64,000 bases of DNA from Labrys monachus (GTDB lineage Bacteria; Pseudomonadota; Alphaproteobacteria; Rhizobiales; Labraceae), in the NCBI RefSeq assembly GCF_030814655.1, contig NZ_JAUSVK010000001.1, positions 2,685,501 through 2,749,500 of the forward strand. The letters are read 5' to 3'. Below, one piece after another: positions 34,927-42,603 of the stretch. The notes beneath the pieces are model-generated. The model searched no databases. It saw only the letters and a list, made by a program, of their open reading frames with translations, and was not told the origin of the DNA. How positions within the stretch are numbered: the stretch's first letter is position 1; each line of letters starts with the position of its first letter. Made by a program: the position numbers and the translations under genes.

Positions 34927-35568
34927 CTACCCCTTCGTCGGCGCGCCGGCCAGGCGCTGGAGGCTTGTCGCCGCGTCCCGTCCGACGGCACCGGAGGGAT
35001 GGGTGTAGAGCAGGCGCTGCCAGTCATAGTCACGGCTGACCCGCCCGATTTCGGCGAGGGCATCGAGAAGCGCCGAGATTGCGAGCGAGCTGCCCGTCGC
35101 GACGACCGAGCCGAGATCGGCGTCGTCGTCGAGCGAGAAGCAGATGACATGATCGGCCAGGACGGCCAGCGCGGAAGCCGGCGCGGCGGTGATGGCGATG
35201 ACGCCGGCGCATAGCGGCCTCGCCCTGCTGCAGAACGTGTTGAGCTCCTCGGAGCTGCCGCCCTTCGACAGGGCGATCACGAGATCCTGCGGCTGAAGCA
35301 CGCCGAGCCCGCCATGCAGGCCGTCGCCCGGCGAGAGGTAGAAGGCGGGCGTCCCGCACACCGACATCAGATGGGCCGCGCGCGCGGCGATGGTCCCCGA
35401 TGTGCCGCTTCCCGTGATCAATATCTTGCCGGTGGCCGATGCGATCGCCCGGGCGGCGCGCACGAAGCCGGAGTCGATGGCGCGGGCCATGCCGTGCACG
35501 GCGCGCCCTTCGGCTTCGATCACCGCGCGCGCCAGTTCCGCCAACCCTTCGTCGCTCAATGCCGGCAC
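34927..35568 (-). CDS. SIS-domain sugar-phosphate isomerase, KdsD/GutQ-like without CBS domains
   Basis: The 213-aa protein is a single SIS domain. ILITGSGTSGTIAARAAHLM, YLSPGDGLHGGLGVLQPQD and VIALSKGGSSEELN follow the order of arabinose-5-phosphate isomerases (PAEALHGDLG, ALSNSGET), but the CBS pair of KdsD is absent. 6-Phospho-3-hexuloisomerase is another relative of similar size. The start is GTG at 35568, with GGGAGGC about 8 nt before it; frames beginning further upstream run through the promoter. It is the first gene of the six-gene operon. Confidence 0.85.
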   Translation of the reverse strand: MPALSDEGLAELARAVIEAEGRAVHGMARAIDSGFVRAARAIASATGKILITGSGTSGTIAARAAHLMSVCGTPAFYLSPGDGLHGGLGVLQPQDLVIALSKGGSSEELNTFCSRARPLCAGVIAITAAPASALAVLADHVICFSLDDDADLGSVVATGSSLAISALLDALAEIGRVSRDYDWQRLLYTHPSGAVGRDAATSLQRLAGAPTKG

Positions 35569-35633
35569 CTGGCTGCCTCCCGATGGAATATTGTTGCCGC
35601 CAGCATAGTGACGTCGAGCGCTTTGCGTCAAGA

Positions 35634-35657
35634 GAGCATATGTGTGCTCAAATGAGC
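35634..35657. promoter_or_regulatory. Putative SorC operator upstream of the sugar operon
   Basis: GCTCAAATGAGC (35646-35657) is a perfect GCTC-N4-GAGC palindrome. It overlaps a second inverted repeat GAGCA-N6-TGCTC (35634-35649). The cluster is about 80 nt upstream of the SIS gene start. The same 12-mer type occurs upstream of the SorC gene. Confidence 0.55.
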
Positions 35658-35720
35658 GAATTATGCGGGCGCGAAAAAGCCTTTCCCGGCGAGCTGTGCC
35701 GGAACTCGGATGGCGGCGGT

Positions 35721-36656
35721 TTAGACGAGCAGGCGGCGGGCGACGCCGGCGTCGGTCACGAGGACATCGACCCAATTGCCGCGGAGGACGGCGGCGATGG
35801 CCTCGGCCTTCTGCAGGCCGCCGCCGATGCCGATGATCTCGGGAACATGCTCGAGCTGCTCACCGGTGATCGTGATGCCCTGTTCGTCCAGCCTGCTGGG
35901 AATTTCCTGGCCGTCCGAGCCGATCAGCGATCCGCACACATCCGCCACGACGCCGGCGGCGAGGGCCTCCCGGCGCCAATCGTCGGGAAAGCCCGAACAC
36001 AGGCAGGATTCCGCCGGATTCCATGAGCCGATGCCGACGACGAGGACGTCGATGCTGGCATATTTCTCGATCGCCGCCGCGACGGCGGGCTCCTGCCGCA
36101 GGCGCTGGGCCAGCGTCGGATCTTCGGTCCACATGGGACCGTAGATCGGGTAGGCCTTGCCACCGCTCAGGCTGGTCAGCCGGCGGACGAGTTCGACGGG
36201 ATTTTGCGAGATCTCGAGGCCTCCCGGCGTGCCCGCCACCTGGACGACGTCGACCTTGGGCAGATGCACCAGGGCTCTCGCCATGGCCGCGAGGGTCCGG
36301 CCCCAGGCGACGCCGAGCGTCTGGCCATCCTCCAGCCTCTCGTCGAGCAGGGAGGCGGCGAGATTGCCGAGCGGCGTGGTGAGATCGCTCGTCGACATGT
36401 CCGGACCGTCCAGAACCAGCACGGCCTTCAGGCCGTATTTGTTACGCACGGCCTGGCCGAGCTCGGCATTCAGGTCATCGGGTTCGGTGATGACGAACTG
36501 CACGATCTTCTGTTCGATGGCGGCATCGATCAGGCGGGCCACCTTGAAGCGCGAGACGCCCAGCTCATCGGCGATCTGTGACTTCGTCTGTTGCCCCAGG
36601 AAGTAGCGGCGGGCGGCGAGCGCGGCCTGGACGCGCTGCAGGGGACGACGGGGCAT
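35721..36656 (-). CDS. SorC-family (SorC/DeoR-like) transcriptional regulator
   Basis: A 311-aa regulator with an N-terminal helix-turn-helix (KSQIADELGVSRFKVARLIDAA, about residues 25-47) and a C-terminal sugar-phosphate-binding domain. Family blocks include LGVAWGRTLAAMA, VVQVAGTPGG, VLVVGIGSWNPAES and VCGSLIGSDGQEI, plus a closing IIGIGGGLQKAEAIAAVLRG. SorC proteins usually sense a phosphorylated intermediate of the pathway they govern. It lies just upstream of the operon, on the same strand. The ATG at 36656 is chosen because the DNA-binding domain begins right after it. Confidence 0.92.
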   Translation of the reverse strand: MPRRPLQRVQAALAARRYFLGQQTKSQIADELGVSRFKVARLIDAAIEQKIVQFVITEPDDLNAELGQAVRNKYGLKAVLVLDGPDMSTSDLTTPLGNLAASLLDERLEDGQTLGVAWGRTLAAMARALVHLPKVDVVQVAGTPGGLEISQNPVELVRRLTSLSGGKAYPIYGPMWTEDPTLAQRLRQEPAVAAAIEKYASIDVLVVGIGSWNPAESCLCSGFPDDWRREALAAGVVADVCGSLIGSDGQEIPSRLDEQGITITGEQLEHVPEIIGIGGGLQKAEAIAAVLRGNWVDVLVTDAGVARRLLV

Positions 36657-36741
36657 GGGAGCACTCGGAGTTGGGAAGGTCGACGGTCCGCAGAAGGCCG
36701 TCCTGCGGCTGCAGGAACCCGGCGACGATAAGTCACGTTTC

Positions 36742-36753
36742 GCTCGTATGAGC
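36742..36753. promoter_or_regulatory. Putative SorC operator upstream of its own gene
   Basis: GCTCGTATGAGC at 36742-36753 shares the form GCTC-N4-GAGC and the ATGAGC half with the site at 35646-35657. It lies 86 nt before the regulator start, consistent with autoregulation. The remaining spacer 36657-37040 shows no gene. Confidence 0.5.
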
Positions 36754-36974
36754 AAGAGAGACGCTCCGGCGAGCGTCGGCTCGCCTCGTTTGGCGCGCGG
36801 ACACGGCAGTGCAACCGAGGCGCCAGGGCCTGATGGCTTCAAATGGGAATGAAGGGCCCCCGCCGGCCCCTGCGACGCGCAGCAGCTCGCGCGTGGAGCC
36901 TCCTATGCTATGGCGTGCAAGCCGCGGTCGAGGACGCCGACCGCATCGCCGAGCAGTACACGGCATATTTCAGT

Positions 36975-37008
36975 CGAGGGCGGCGATCGGCCGAGGGCGG
37001 CGATCGGC
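36975..37008. repeat. 17-bp tandem duplication
   Basis: CGAGGGCGGCGATCGGC occurs twice back to back (36975-36991 and 36992-37008), just beyond the end of the small coiled-coil gene. Confidence 0.8.
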
Positions 37009-37040
37009 GGCGTGAGAGCGCGCGCGGGTATGGCCCGGCC

Positions 37041-37265
37041 TCAGCTTTCCACCAAATCGAGCCGGCGCTCGATCCGGTCCAGCCGCCCTTCGATGCGATC
37101 GATGCGGACGGAAAGACCGGTCATCTGCACATGCACATGCGCGACTTCGGTTTCGAGATTGCCGACGCGCGTCTTCAGGTCCCCGAGATCCTCGACCATG
37201 CGGTCGAGCTTGGCGTCCATGCGGCACAGCATCCGGAGAATGAGGCTGTCGGGCTCGTCGTTCAT
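37041..37265 (-). CDS. Small coiled-coil protein
   Basis: The 74-aa protein is one long amphipathic helix with heptad spacing (DAKLDRMVEDLGDLKTRVGN, then SVRIDRIEGRLDRIERRLDL). Small coiled-coil proteins of this form are frequent in rhizobial genomes, and their function is unknown. The ATG at 37265 starts the sensible region; the open frame continues upstream through the tRNA gene, which rules out the longer form. The ribosome-binding site is weak. Confidence 0.6.
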   Translation of the reverse strand: MNDEPDSLILRMLCRMDAKLDRMVEDLGDLKTRVGNLETEVAHVHVQMTGLSVRIDRIEGRLDRIERRLDLVES

Positions 37266-37444
37266 GGCGAAAACGTACCGCAGATCTGGGGGGACGTCGA
37301 CCAGTACCCACATCGGCAAAGATTTGGATGCCGAATTCGCGGCGCGCCGTGCCGCTTTTGTCAAACCTTCCGCGGAAGGTGTCAAACCGCCTGTCGGGAT
37401 GCCAAGGCTAAAAAAGAGACCAAAGGCAAGATCAATGGCATAAG

Positions 37445-37521
37445 TGGTACAGTTGGGTGGACTCGAACCACCGACCTTCGGAGCCACAATCCGACGCTCT
37501 AACCAACTGAGCTACAACTGC
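37445..37521 (-). tRNA. tRNA-His (GTG)
   Basis: The minus strand folds as a full cloverleaf of 77 nt with encoded CCA. D-arm GCTC/GAGC, anticodon stem TCGGA/TCCGA with loop TTGTGGC (anticodon GTG), T-arm GGTGG-TTCGAGT-CCACC, acceptor GCAGTTG/CAACTGT. The discriminator is A73 and the base before position 1 is T, so the usual bacterial G-1:C73 pair is not encoded. This is the known alphaproteobacterial variant of tRNA-His that pairs with a divergent HisRS. Confidence 0.95.
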
Positions 37522-37640
37522 ATCCTGGCGAAGCGTTTAGCGGGATCGACCCGCCATTTCAAGTGTGCATCGAACGGTTGGCCGGGAATAAATCGCACCG
37601 CCATGGGGCGTGGGCGGAGGATGGCGCCGCCGCGGTCGTC

Positions 37641-37666
37641 AAAAAGCCCGGAATTCGATTCCGGGC
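37641..37666 (-). terminator. Rho-independent terminator of the first phasin gene
   Basis: On the minus strand a 9-bp stem (GCCCGGAAT and complement, 37646-37666, TCG loop) is followed by five T (37641-37645), 30 nt after the phasin stop. Confidence 0.85.
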
Positions 37667-37695
37667 CTTGTCGGTCGGTGCTGTCAGCCAGGAGG

Positions 37696-38145
37696 TCAGA
37701 TGGCGGGACGGAAGCTCTTCTCGACCTGCGCCTTCACCGGTGCGATCGTCTCGTTGGCGACCTTCTGGGCGAGCTCGCCGAATTCCTTGACCTGAACCGT
37801 CACCGTCTCGCTCTGCTTGCGCAGGAAGGAGGTGTTGAGTTCGATGATGTCCGACAGCGTCTTCACGCCGAACAGAGCGATGGCATGGTCGAAGGAGGCG
37901 TTCGCATTGGTCCGGGCCGATTCGAGCACCTTGAGGCCGAGCGTCGAAGCGCCTTTGGACGCGGTCGTGTAGGCGCCTTCGAAGGCATCCGAAGCCTCGT
38001 CCGTGACAGCCTTGATCTTGGTATAGGTGTCCTTGGCCTGGGCGGCGCCCTTTTCGGCAAAGTCACGCACCGAAGCGGGGATTTCGAGCTTGGAAAGATT
38101 TTCGAAGGCCATTTCGGTCTCGGACTTGTTCTTGGCGGCGACCAT
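37696..38145 (-). CDS. Phasin family protein
   Basis: A 149-aa helical protein of the phasin family, which coats polyhydroxyalkanoate granules. The family core is visible: EIPASVRDFAEKGAAQAKDT, DAFEGAYTTASKGASTLGLK, ARTNANASFDHAIALFGVKT and IIELNTSFLRKQSETVTVQV. CCAAGGAGC precedes the ATG. Another phasin gene lies 271 nt upstream on the same strand. PHA synthase and depolymerase genes are not in the window. Confidence 0.93.
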   Translation of the reverse strand: MVAAKNKSETEMAFENLSKLEIPASVRDFAEKGAAQAKDTYTKIKAVTDEASDAFEGAYTTASKGASTLGLKVLESARTNANASFDHAIALFGVKTLSDIIELNTSFLRKQSETVTVQVKEFGELAQKVANETIAPVKAQVEKSFRPAI

Positions 38146-38416
38146 GGGGAAGCTCCTTGGACAGAGAGAGGGGGGAGGGGCGGGGCCAATCCGGCCTGGC
38201 GGAAAATCCGTAAGGACGAGCCCTGCAGGCTGAATGCGCCTACTCAGGCGCCTTAACTGCCTCAATCTATAGCAAATGCCCGTGTGCGATGCAATAACAA
38301 TGTTGCACCGCACAATGAAAGCTTCTCGATTTTCGCGGCGGCGCGCTCCCTGCCATCGTGCCTTGTCCGCGAGGGCGGGCGGGCCGCTTCCCGCCGCCGG
38401 TCGCCTTGCCCGGAGA

Positions 38417-38800
38417 TCACTTGCCTCGGGGCTTGGCCACGTCGGTGGCCAGCTTGCCGGCGCTGGAGCCGATGTCCTTGGCCTGTTCACCGAAGGCCTG
38501 GAGCTGGCTGCGGATGAACTCGCTCTGCAAGTGCAGCACCTGCTGCGGATCGCCGGCCTTCACGACCTTCGACGCAAAGTCGAGCGCCGCGGCGACGTTC
38601 TGCTCGGCATAGGTCAGCGCCTTGCGGCTGATGTCCTTGGTGCCTGCCTGAAGGGTGTCGCTGGACTCCTCCAGCGCCCCCGCCGCCTTGAAGGCGGCGC
38701 CCATGAAGCTGTCGAAGGCTTTCTTGGCCTGCTCGACGCTTTTTTCCGCCACCTCGCGCATGTCTGCGGGGATTTCGAAGTTCGGTGGTCTGGTTGCCAT
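38417..38800 (-). CDS. Phasin family protein
   Basis: The 127-aa protein is a second phasin: FEIPADMREVAEKSVEQAKK, GALEESSDTLQAG, ALTYAEQNVAAALDFASKVV and VLHLQSEFIRSQLQAFGEQA. The last block is the most conserved part of the family and is shared in pattern with the neighbouring phasin, so the two are diverged paralogues. GGAGGA lies 7 nt before the ATG. It is divergent from the PdhS-like kinase, with 332 nt between starts. Confidence 0.92.
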   Translation of the reverse strand: MATRPPNFEIPADMREVAEKSVEQAKKAFDSFMGAAFKAAGALEESSDTLQAGTKDISRKALTYAEQNVAAALDFASKVVKAGDPQQVLHLQSEFIRSQLQAFGEQAKDIGSSAGKLATDVAKPRGK

Positions 38801-39132
38801 GAAACATCCTCCGTCAGCCGGCCTGGCGCGCCTTGCCGCCACGCGGGACGGGGGGGACGATAACCCAGCCGCTGGATTTTTGCCCGCGTTTTTCACGTTC
38901 TGCGGCGACCGGGGTCGGCATCATCGGGGGCTCGGCCCGGTTAACCATGTGCGGCAACAGGCGGGGAAGGAGCCGGCGCGGCGATTTACCGTTTTGTTTT
39001 CCATCTATATTCATATTTTGTTAGGAATTGAGGCGGTCCGCGCTCTGCACGGGCGTGCCGAGCCGCTGCCGCATCATCGGCCGCTGTGGAGCGGCCCGGC
39101 CGAGGGCCGGGTCTCGGAAGACTGGGGAAGAC

Positions 39133-42030
39133 ATGATCGAGGCTATGCTGCGGACGGCTTTGATGGTCGATCAGCGCCTGCAGGCTCTGATGGATGATCC
39201 GCGCCCGGCCTTCGTCTGGCATCTGGACGGCCGTTCGCTGGTCTGGGCCAACCGCGCGGGAGGAGACAGCCTCGGCCTGTCCCCGGCCGACATCGTGCGC
39301 CAGGAGTCGAACGCCGCGGTCGTCGCCTTGTCGTCCCAGATCGCGGCGATCGCCCGCAAATTGCCGCGGCCCGGCGCCATGCGGCTCGAGCGCCTGCGGC
39401 TTCCCGGGATGGGCGCCCTCGATACGCTTGCCTGTGCCTGCCGATCCTTCGCCGGGCCCGAGGGCTTTCTTGGCCTGATGGTGCAGGCTCTCGATCCGCC
39501 CCGCCGCGGCAGGCGCCCGCCGGCCTGGGCGCCGCCTTCGGTGGTCGAGACCCTGCCGCCGCTCGCCGCTCCCGAGCCCCAGCCCGAGGCGCCGGTGCGC
39601 ACGCCCTATGAACGCAAGGGGGCATGGAGCTGGGTGGACCAGGAGGGCGAACGGGGCCAGGCTGCGAGGCCTGCCGACCCACCTGCGCGTCCGGCGGCAG
39701 CCGAGCCGGTCCGGATCCCGCGCGACAGGCCGGTGCGCTTCGTCTTCCATACCGACGCCGCAGGCCGCTTCGTCTCGGTCTCGAGCGACCTTGCCTCCGT
39801 GCTGGGGAAGCGGGCGGAAAAATGGGTGGGCAAGCGCTTCGAGGAGATCGCGGCGGAGGAAGGTTTCCGCGGCGGCGAGGCGATCGGCGCTGCCTTTGCC
39901 GCCCGGGAGACCTGGACGGCGCTCACCTTCCTCTGGCGCGACGAGGGAAGGCGTGAGGAGACGATGTTCACGCTCAGCGCCGCTCCGGTGTTTCGTCGCC
40001 GGCTTTTCGCCGGCTTTCGCGGCTTCGGCATCGCCGATCCGCCCCGGCCCCTCGCTGTCCTGCCTGCCGTCGCCGCGCTTCCCGCTCCCATCGAGGTCTC
40101 TCCGCCGGCGATCGTCTGGCAGGAGGCCGAGCCCGGCGAGGACGACGAACGGGATTTCCCGCCGGCGCCGTCCAATCCGGTCATCGACATCGCCGAGGCC
40201 CGCAATGCCCGGCAGCCGGCCGGCGGCAAGGTCGTCCGTCTGCACGGCAAGCCGGGTAGCGGCGAGCGCCACGGCGGTCTGACGCCGACGGAGCGCAATG
40301 CCTTCCACGAGATAGCCCGCGCGCTGGGAGCCCGGATCGAAGGCGGCATGAAGCCCCTGCCGGAACCGGCGTCGAGGCCCGAAGCCGCGGCACCCGCCGC
40401 GCCGCCGCCGGCGGACGAGGAGGCTGCGCGGCAGGCCGAGGACGAGGCCATGTGGCGCGCCGACATCGAGGCCGAGCCGGCCCCCGAAGAGCCTGCGTTC
40501 GAAGAGCCCGCGTTCCAAGAGCCCCGGCCGCGGGATGCCGCCGATGCGTCTTCGGGGCAGGGCCGGCTCGAGGAGGTGCCCGTCGCCCTGATCGACCGCC
40601 TGCCGATAGGCATCTTCGTCGCGCGCGGGGACGAGCTGCAATTCGCCAACCGCACCATGCTCGACCTGCTGGGCTATGAGGATATCGACGCGATCCACAG
40701 GGCTGGCGGGCTCGACAACGTCTTCGCGGGCACCGGGCTCGTCAGCCTGTCGGCGGGCGAGGAGGCGTGCTATCCGGGCGTGCTGCTCCGGACGGCGGCC
40801 GGCGAGACCATCGTCGTCGACGGCCGGGTGCAGACGACGCAGTGGTGCGGCGAAAGCGCCCTCCTGATTTCCGTGCGCCGTCCCGCCGCCGCGGCCAATG
40901 ACGAGAAGCTGCGCTTTGCCGAACGCAAGGCCGACGAATTGCAAGCCGTGCTCGACACGGCGACCGACGGCGTCGTCATCCTCGACGTCGAAGGGCGCAT
41001 CATCAGCATCAACCGCAGTGCGGAAGCCCTGTTCGGCTATGAGCAGCGGGAAGTCGCCGGCAAGGATCTCCTGCTCCTCTTCGCGCCGGAGAGCCATCGC
41101 GCCGCCTTCGACTATCTCGACAGCCTGCGGGCCAACGGCGTCGCCAGCCTGCTCAATGACGGGCGGGAGGTGATGGGGCGCGTGCGGCAGGGCGGATCGG
41201 TGCCGCTCTTCATGACGATCGGACGTCTCGGCGACGACGGCAAACGCCTGTGCGCCGTGCTGCGGGACGTCACCAGCTTCAAGAAGGCCGAGGGCGAGCT
41301 CGTCGCCGCCAAGCGGCAGGCCGAGGAGGCCTCGTCCCAGAAGTCCGACTTCCTCGCCAAGATCTCGCACGAGGTCCGCACGCCGCTCAATGCGATCATC
41401 GGCTTTGCCGAGGTGATGATGGAAGAGCGTTTCGGCCCGATGGGCAACGAACGCTACCGCAGCTATGCCCGCGACATCCACACCTCGGGCGAGCACGTCA
41501 TCAGCCTCGTCAACGACCTCCTCGACCTTTCCAAGATCGAGGCCGGCCGGCTCGACCTCGCCTTCACCAGCGTCAACCTCAACGAGGTGGTGCAGCAGTC
41601 GGTCAGCCTGATGCAGCCCCAGGCCAGCCGCGACCGCATCATCATCCGCATGGCGCTGGCCAACGGCCTGCCGAACGTCGTCGCCGACATCCGGAGCATG
41701 CGCCAGATCGTGCTGAACCTGCTGTCGAACTCGATCAAGTTCACCCAGGCAGGCGGCCAGGCGATCATTTCCACCACGCTGTCGGAGCGTGGCGAAGCGG
41801 TGCTGCGGGTGCGCGATACCGGCGTCGGCATGACCGAACGCGAGCTGGCCATCGCCATGGAGCCGTTCCGGCAGGTCGCCTCGACGACGCTGGGCGGCAC
41901 CGGCCTCGGTCTGCCGCTCACCAAGGCGCTGGTCGAGGCGAATCGGGCGGCCTTCACCATCCAGTCGACGAAGCATGCGGGGACGCTGGTGGAAGTGATC
42001 TTCCCGCCGACGCGGGTGCTGGCGGAGTAG
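39133..42030 (+). CDS. PAS-domain sensor histidine kinase, PdhS-like
   Basis: The 965-aa protein has no membrane span. An N-terminal PAS-like region is followed by a long Pro/Ala/Glu-rich linker (about residues 130-490), PAS domains (about 480-570 and 595-725), then HisKA (ISHEVRTPLNAIIGFAEVM, His746) and HATPase (N862, DTGVGM, GTGLGLPLTKAL). FAEVMMEERFGPMGN and the RYRSYARDIHTSGEHVISLV stretch are close to PleC/DivJ/PdhS kinases, which set the phosphorylation of DivK and cell polarity. The gene name is inferred from resemblance. Start ATG follows GGGGAAG. Confidence 0.85.
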   Translation: MIEAMLRTALMVDQRLQALMDDPRPAFVWHLDGRSLVWANRAGGDSLGLSPADIVRQESNAAVVALSSQIAAIARKLPRPGAMRLERLRLPGMGALDTLACACRSFAGPEGFLGLMVQALDPPRRGRRPPAWAPPSVVETLPPLAAPEPQPEAPVRTPYERKGAWSWVDQEGERGQAARPADPPARPAAAEPVRIPRDRPVRFVFHTDAAGRFVSVSSDLASVLGKRAEKWVGKRFEEIAAEEGFRGGEAIGAAFAARETWTALTFLWRDEGRREETMFTLSAAPVFRRRLFAGFRGFGIADPPRPLAVLPAVAALPAPIEVSPPAIVWQEAEPGEDDERDFPPAPSNPVIDIAEARNARQPAGGKVVRLHGKPGSGERHGGLTPTERNAFHEIARALGARIEGGMKPLPEPASRPEAAAPAAPPPADEEAARQAEDEAMWRADIEAEPAPEEPAFEEPAFQEPRPRDAADASSGQGRLEEVPVALIDRLPIGIFVARGDELQFANRTMLDLLGYEDIDAIHRAGGLDNVFAGTGLVSLSAGEEACYPGVLLRTAAGETIVVDGRVQTTQWCGESALLISVRRPAAAANDEKLRFAERKADELQAVLDTATDGVVILDVEGRIISINRSAEALFGYEQREVAGKDLLLLFAPESHRAAFDYLDSLRANGVASLLNDGREVMGRVRQGGSVPLFMTIGRLGDDGKRLCAVLRDVTSFKKAEGELVAAKRQAEEASSQKSDFLAKISHEVRTPLNAIIGFAEVMMEERFGPMGNERYRSYARDIHTSGEHVISLVNDLLDLSKIEAGRLDLAFTSVNLNEVVQQSVSLMQPQASRDRIIIRMALANGLPNVVADIRSMRQIVLNLLSNSIKFTQAGGQAIISTTLSERGEAVLRVRDTGVGMTERELAIAMEPFRQVASTTLGGTGLGLPLTKALVEANRAAFTIQSTKHAGTLVEVIFPPTRVLAE

Positions 42031-42134
42031 GGCGTTCCAGTGCCATGGGGCGTCCGCGCCCGCTGCCGCGGCATGGCTCCCGCCGGTCGAAACCGTCTTG
42101 ACAGCGCCATCGCTTTGCCGTGGTCTGTGCCCGC

Positions 42135-42512
42135 ATGAGATGGATGGACCAATCCGTTCTGAGGCGGACCATCGCCGCCCTGGTGATGCTGGCGCTGTCG
42201 CTGGCAGGCCTCGGGCGTGCGCTCGCCGCCGCCACGGACAGCGGCCCCGCCACCATCATCGTCGGCGGCTTCGTCATCTCGCTCTGCCATACTGACGACG
42301 GATCGGGATCGCCGCAGGACACCGCCCGTCACGATTGCTGCGACCAGTGCACGCTGCACGCGCCCGTGACCCTGCCGGGAGCGGCCGGGCTGGCGGCGCC
42401 CCTGCGGATCGTGCATGTCGTCGAATCCGAGCCGGCCGTCATGCCGGTGGCGGCGATCGCGCGGCCGCGCACGCCGCGCGTCTCGCAGGGGCCCCCCTTC
42501 GCACGAGCCTGA
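42135..42512 (+). CDS. DUF2946-like small exported protein
   Basis: A 125-aa protein with an N-terminal hydrophobic segment (LRRTIAALVMLALSLAGLGR), a His/Cys cluster (CHTDDG then HDCCDQCTLH) and a tail ARPRTPRVSQGPPFA. These are the marks of DUF2946 proteins, often found beside copper genes; the Cys/His cluster could bind a metal. It begins a four-gene plus-strand cluster with PepSY, CopC and CopD. The ATG at 42135 is preferred over the frame start at 42120. Confidence 0.75.
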   Translation: MRWMDQSVLRRTIAALVMLALSLAGLGRALAAATDSGPATIIVGGFVISLCHTDDGSGSPQDTARHDCCDQCTLHAPVTLPGAAGLAAPLRIVHVVESEPAVMPVAAIARPRTPRVSQGPPFARA

Positions 42513-42603
42513 GCGTGCGAAATCCATTTCCGATCAAAAGCCCGGCCTGAATCGCGGCGCCTTCGCGCCCGCGTCGGCGCATGGGCGAACTCAGGACATC
42601 TTC

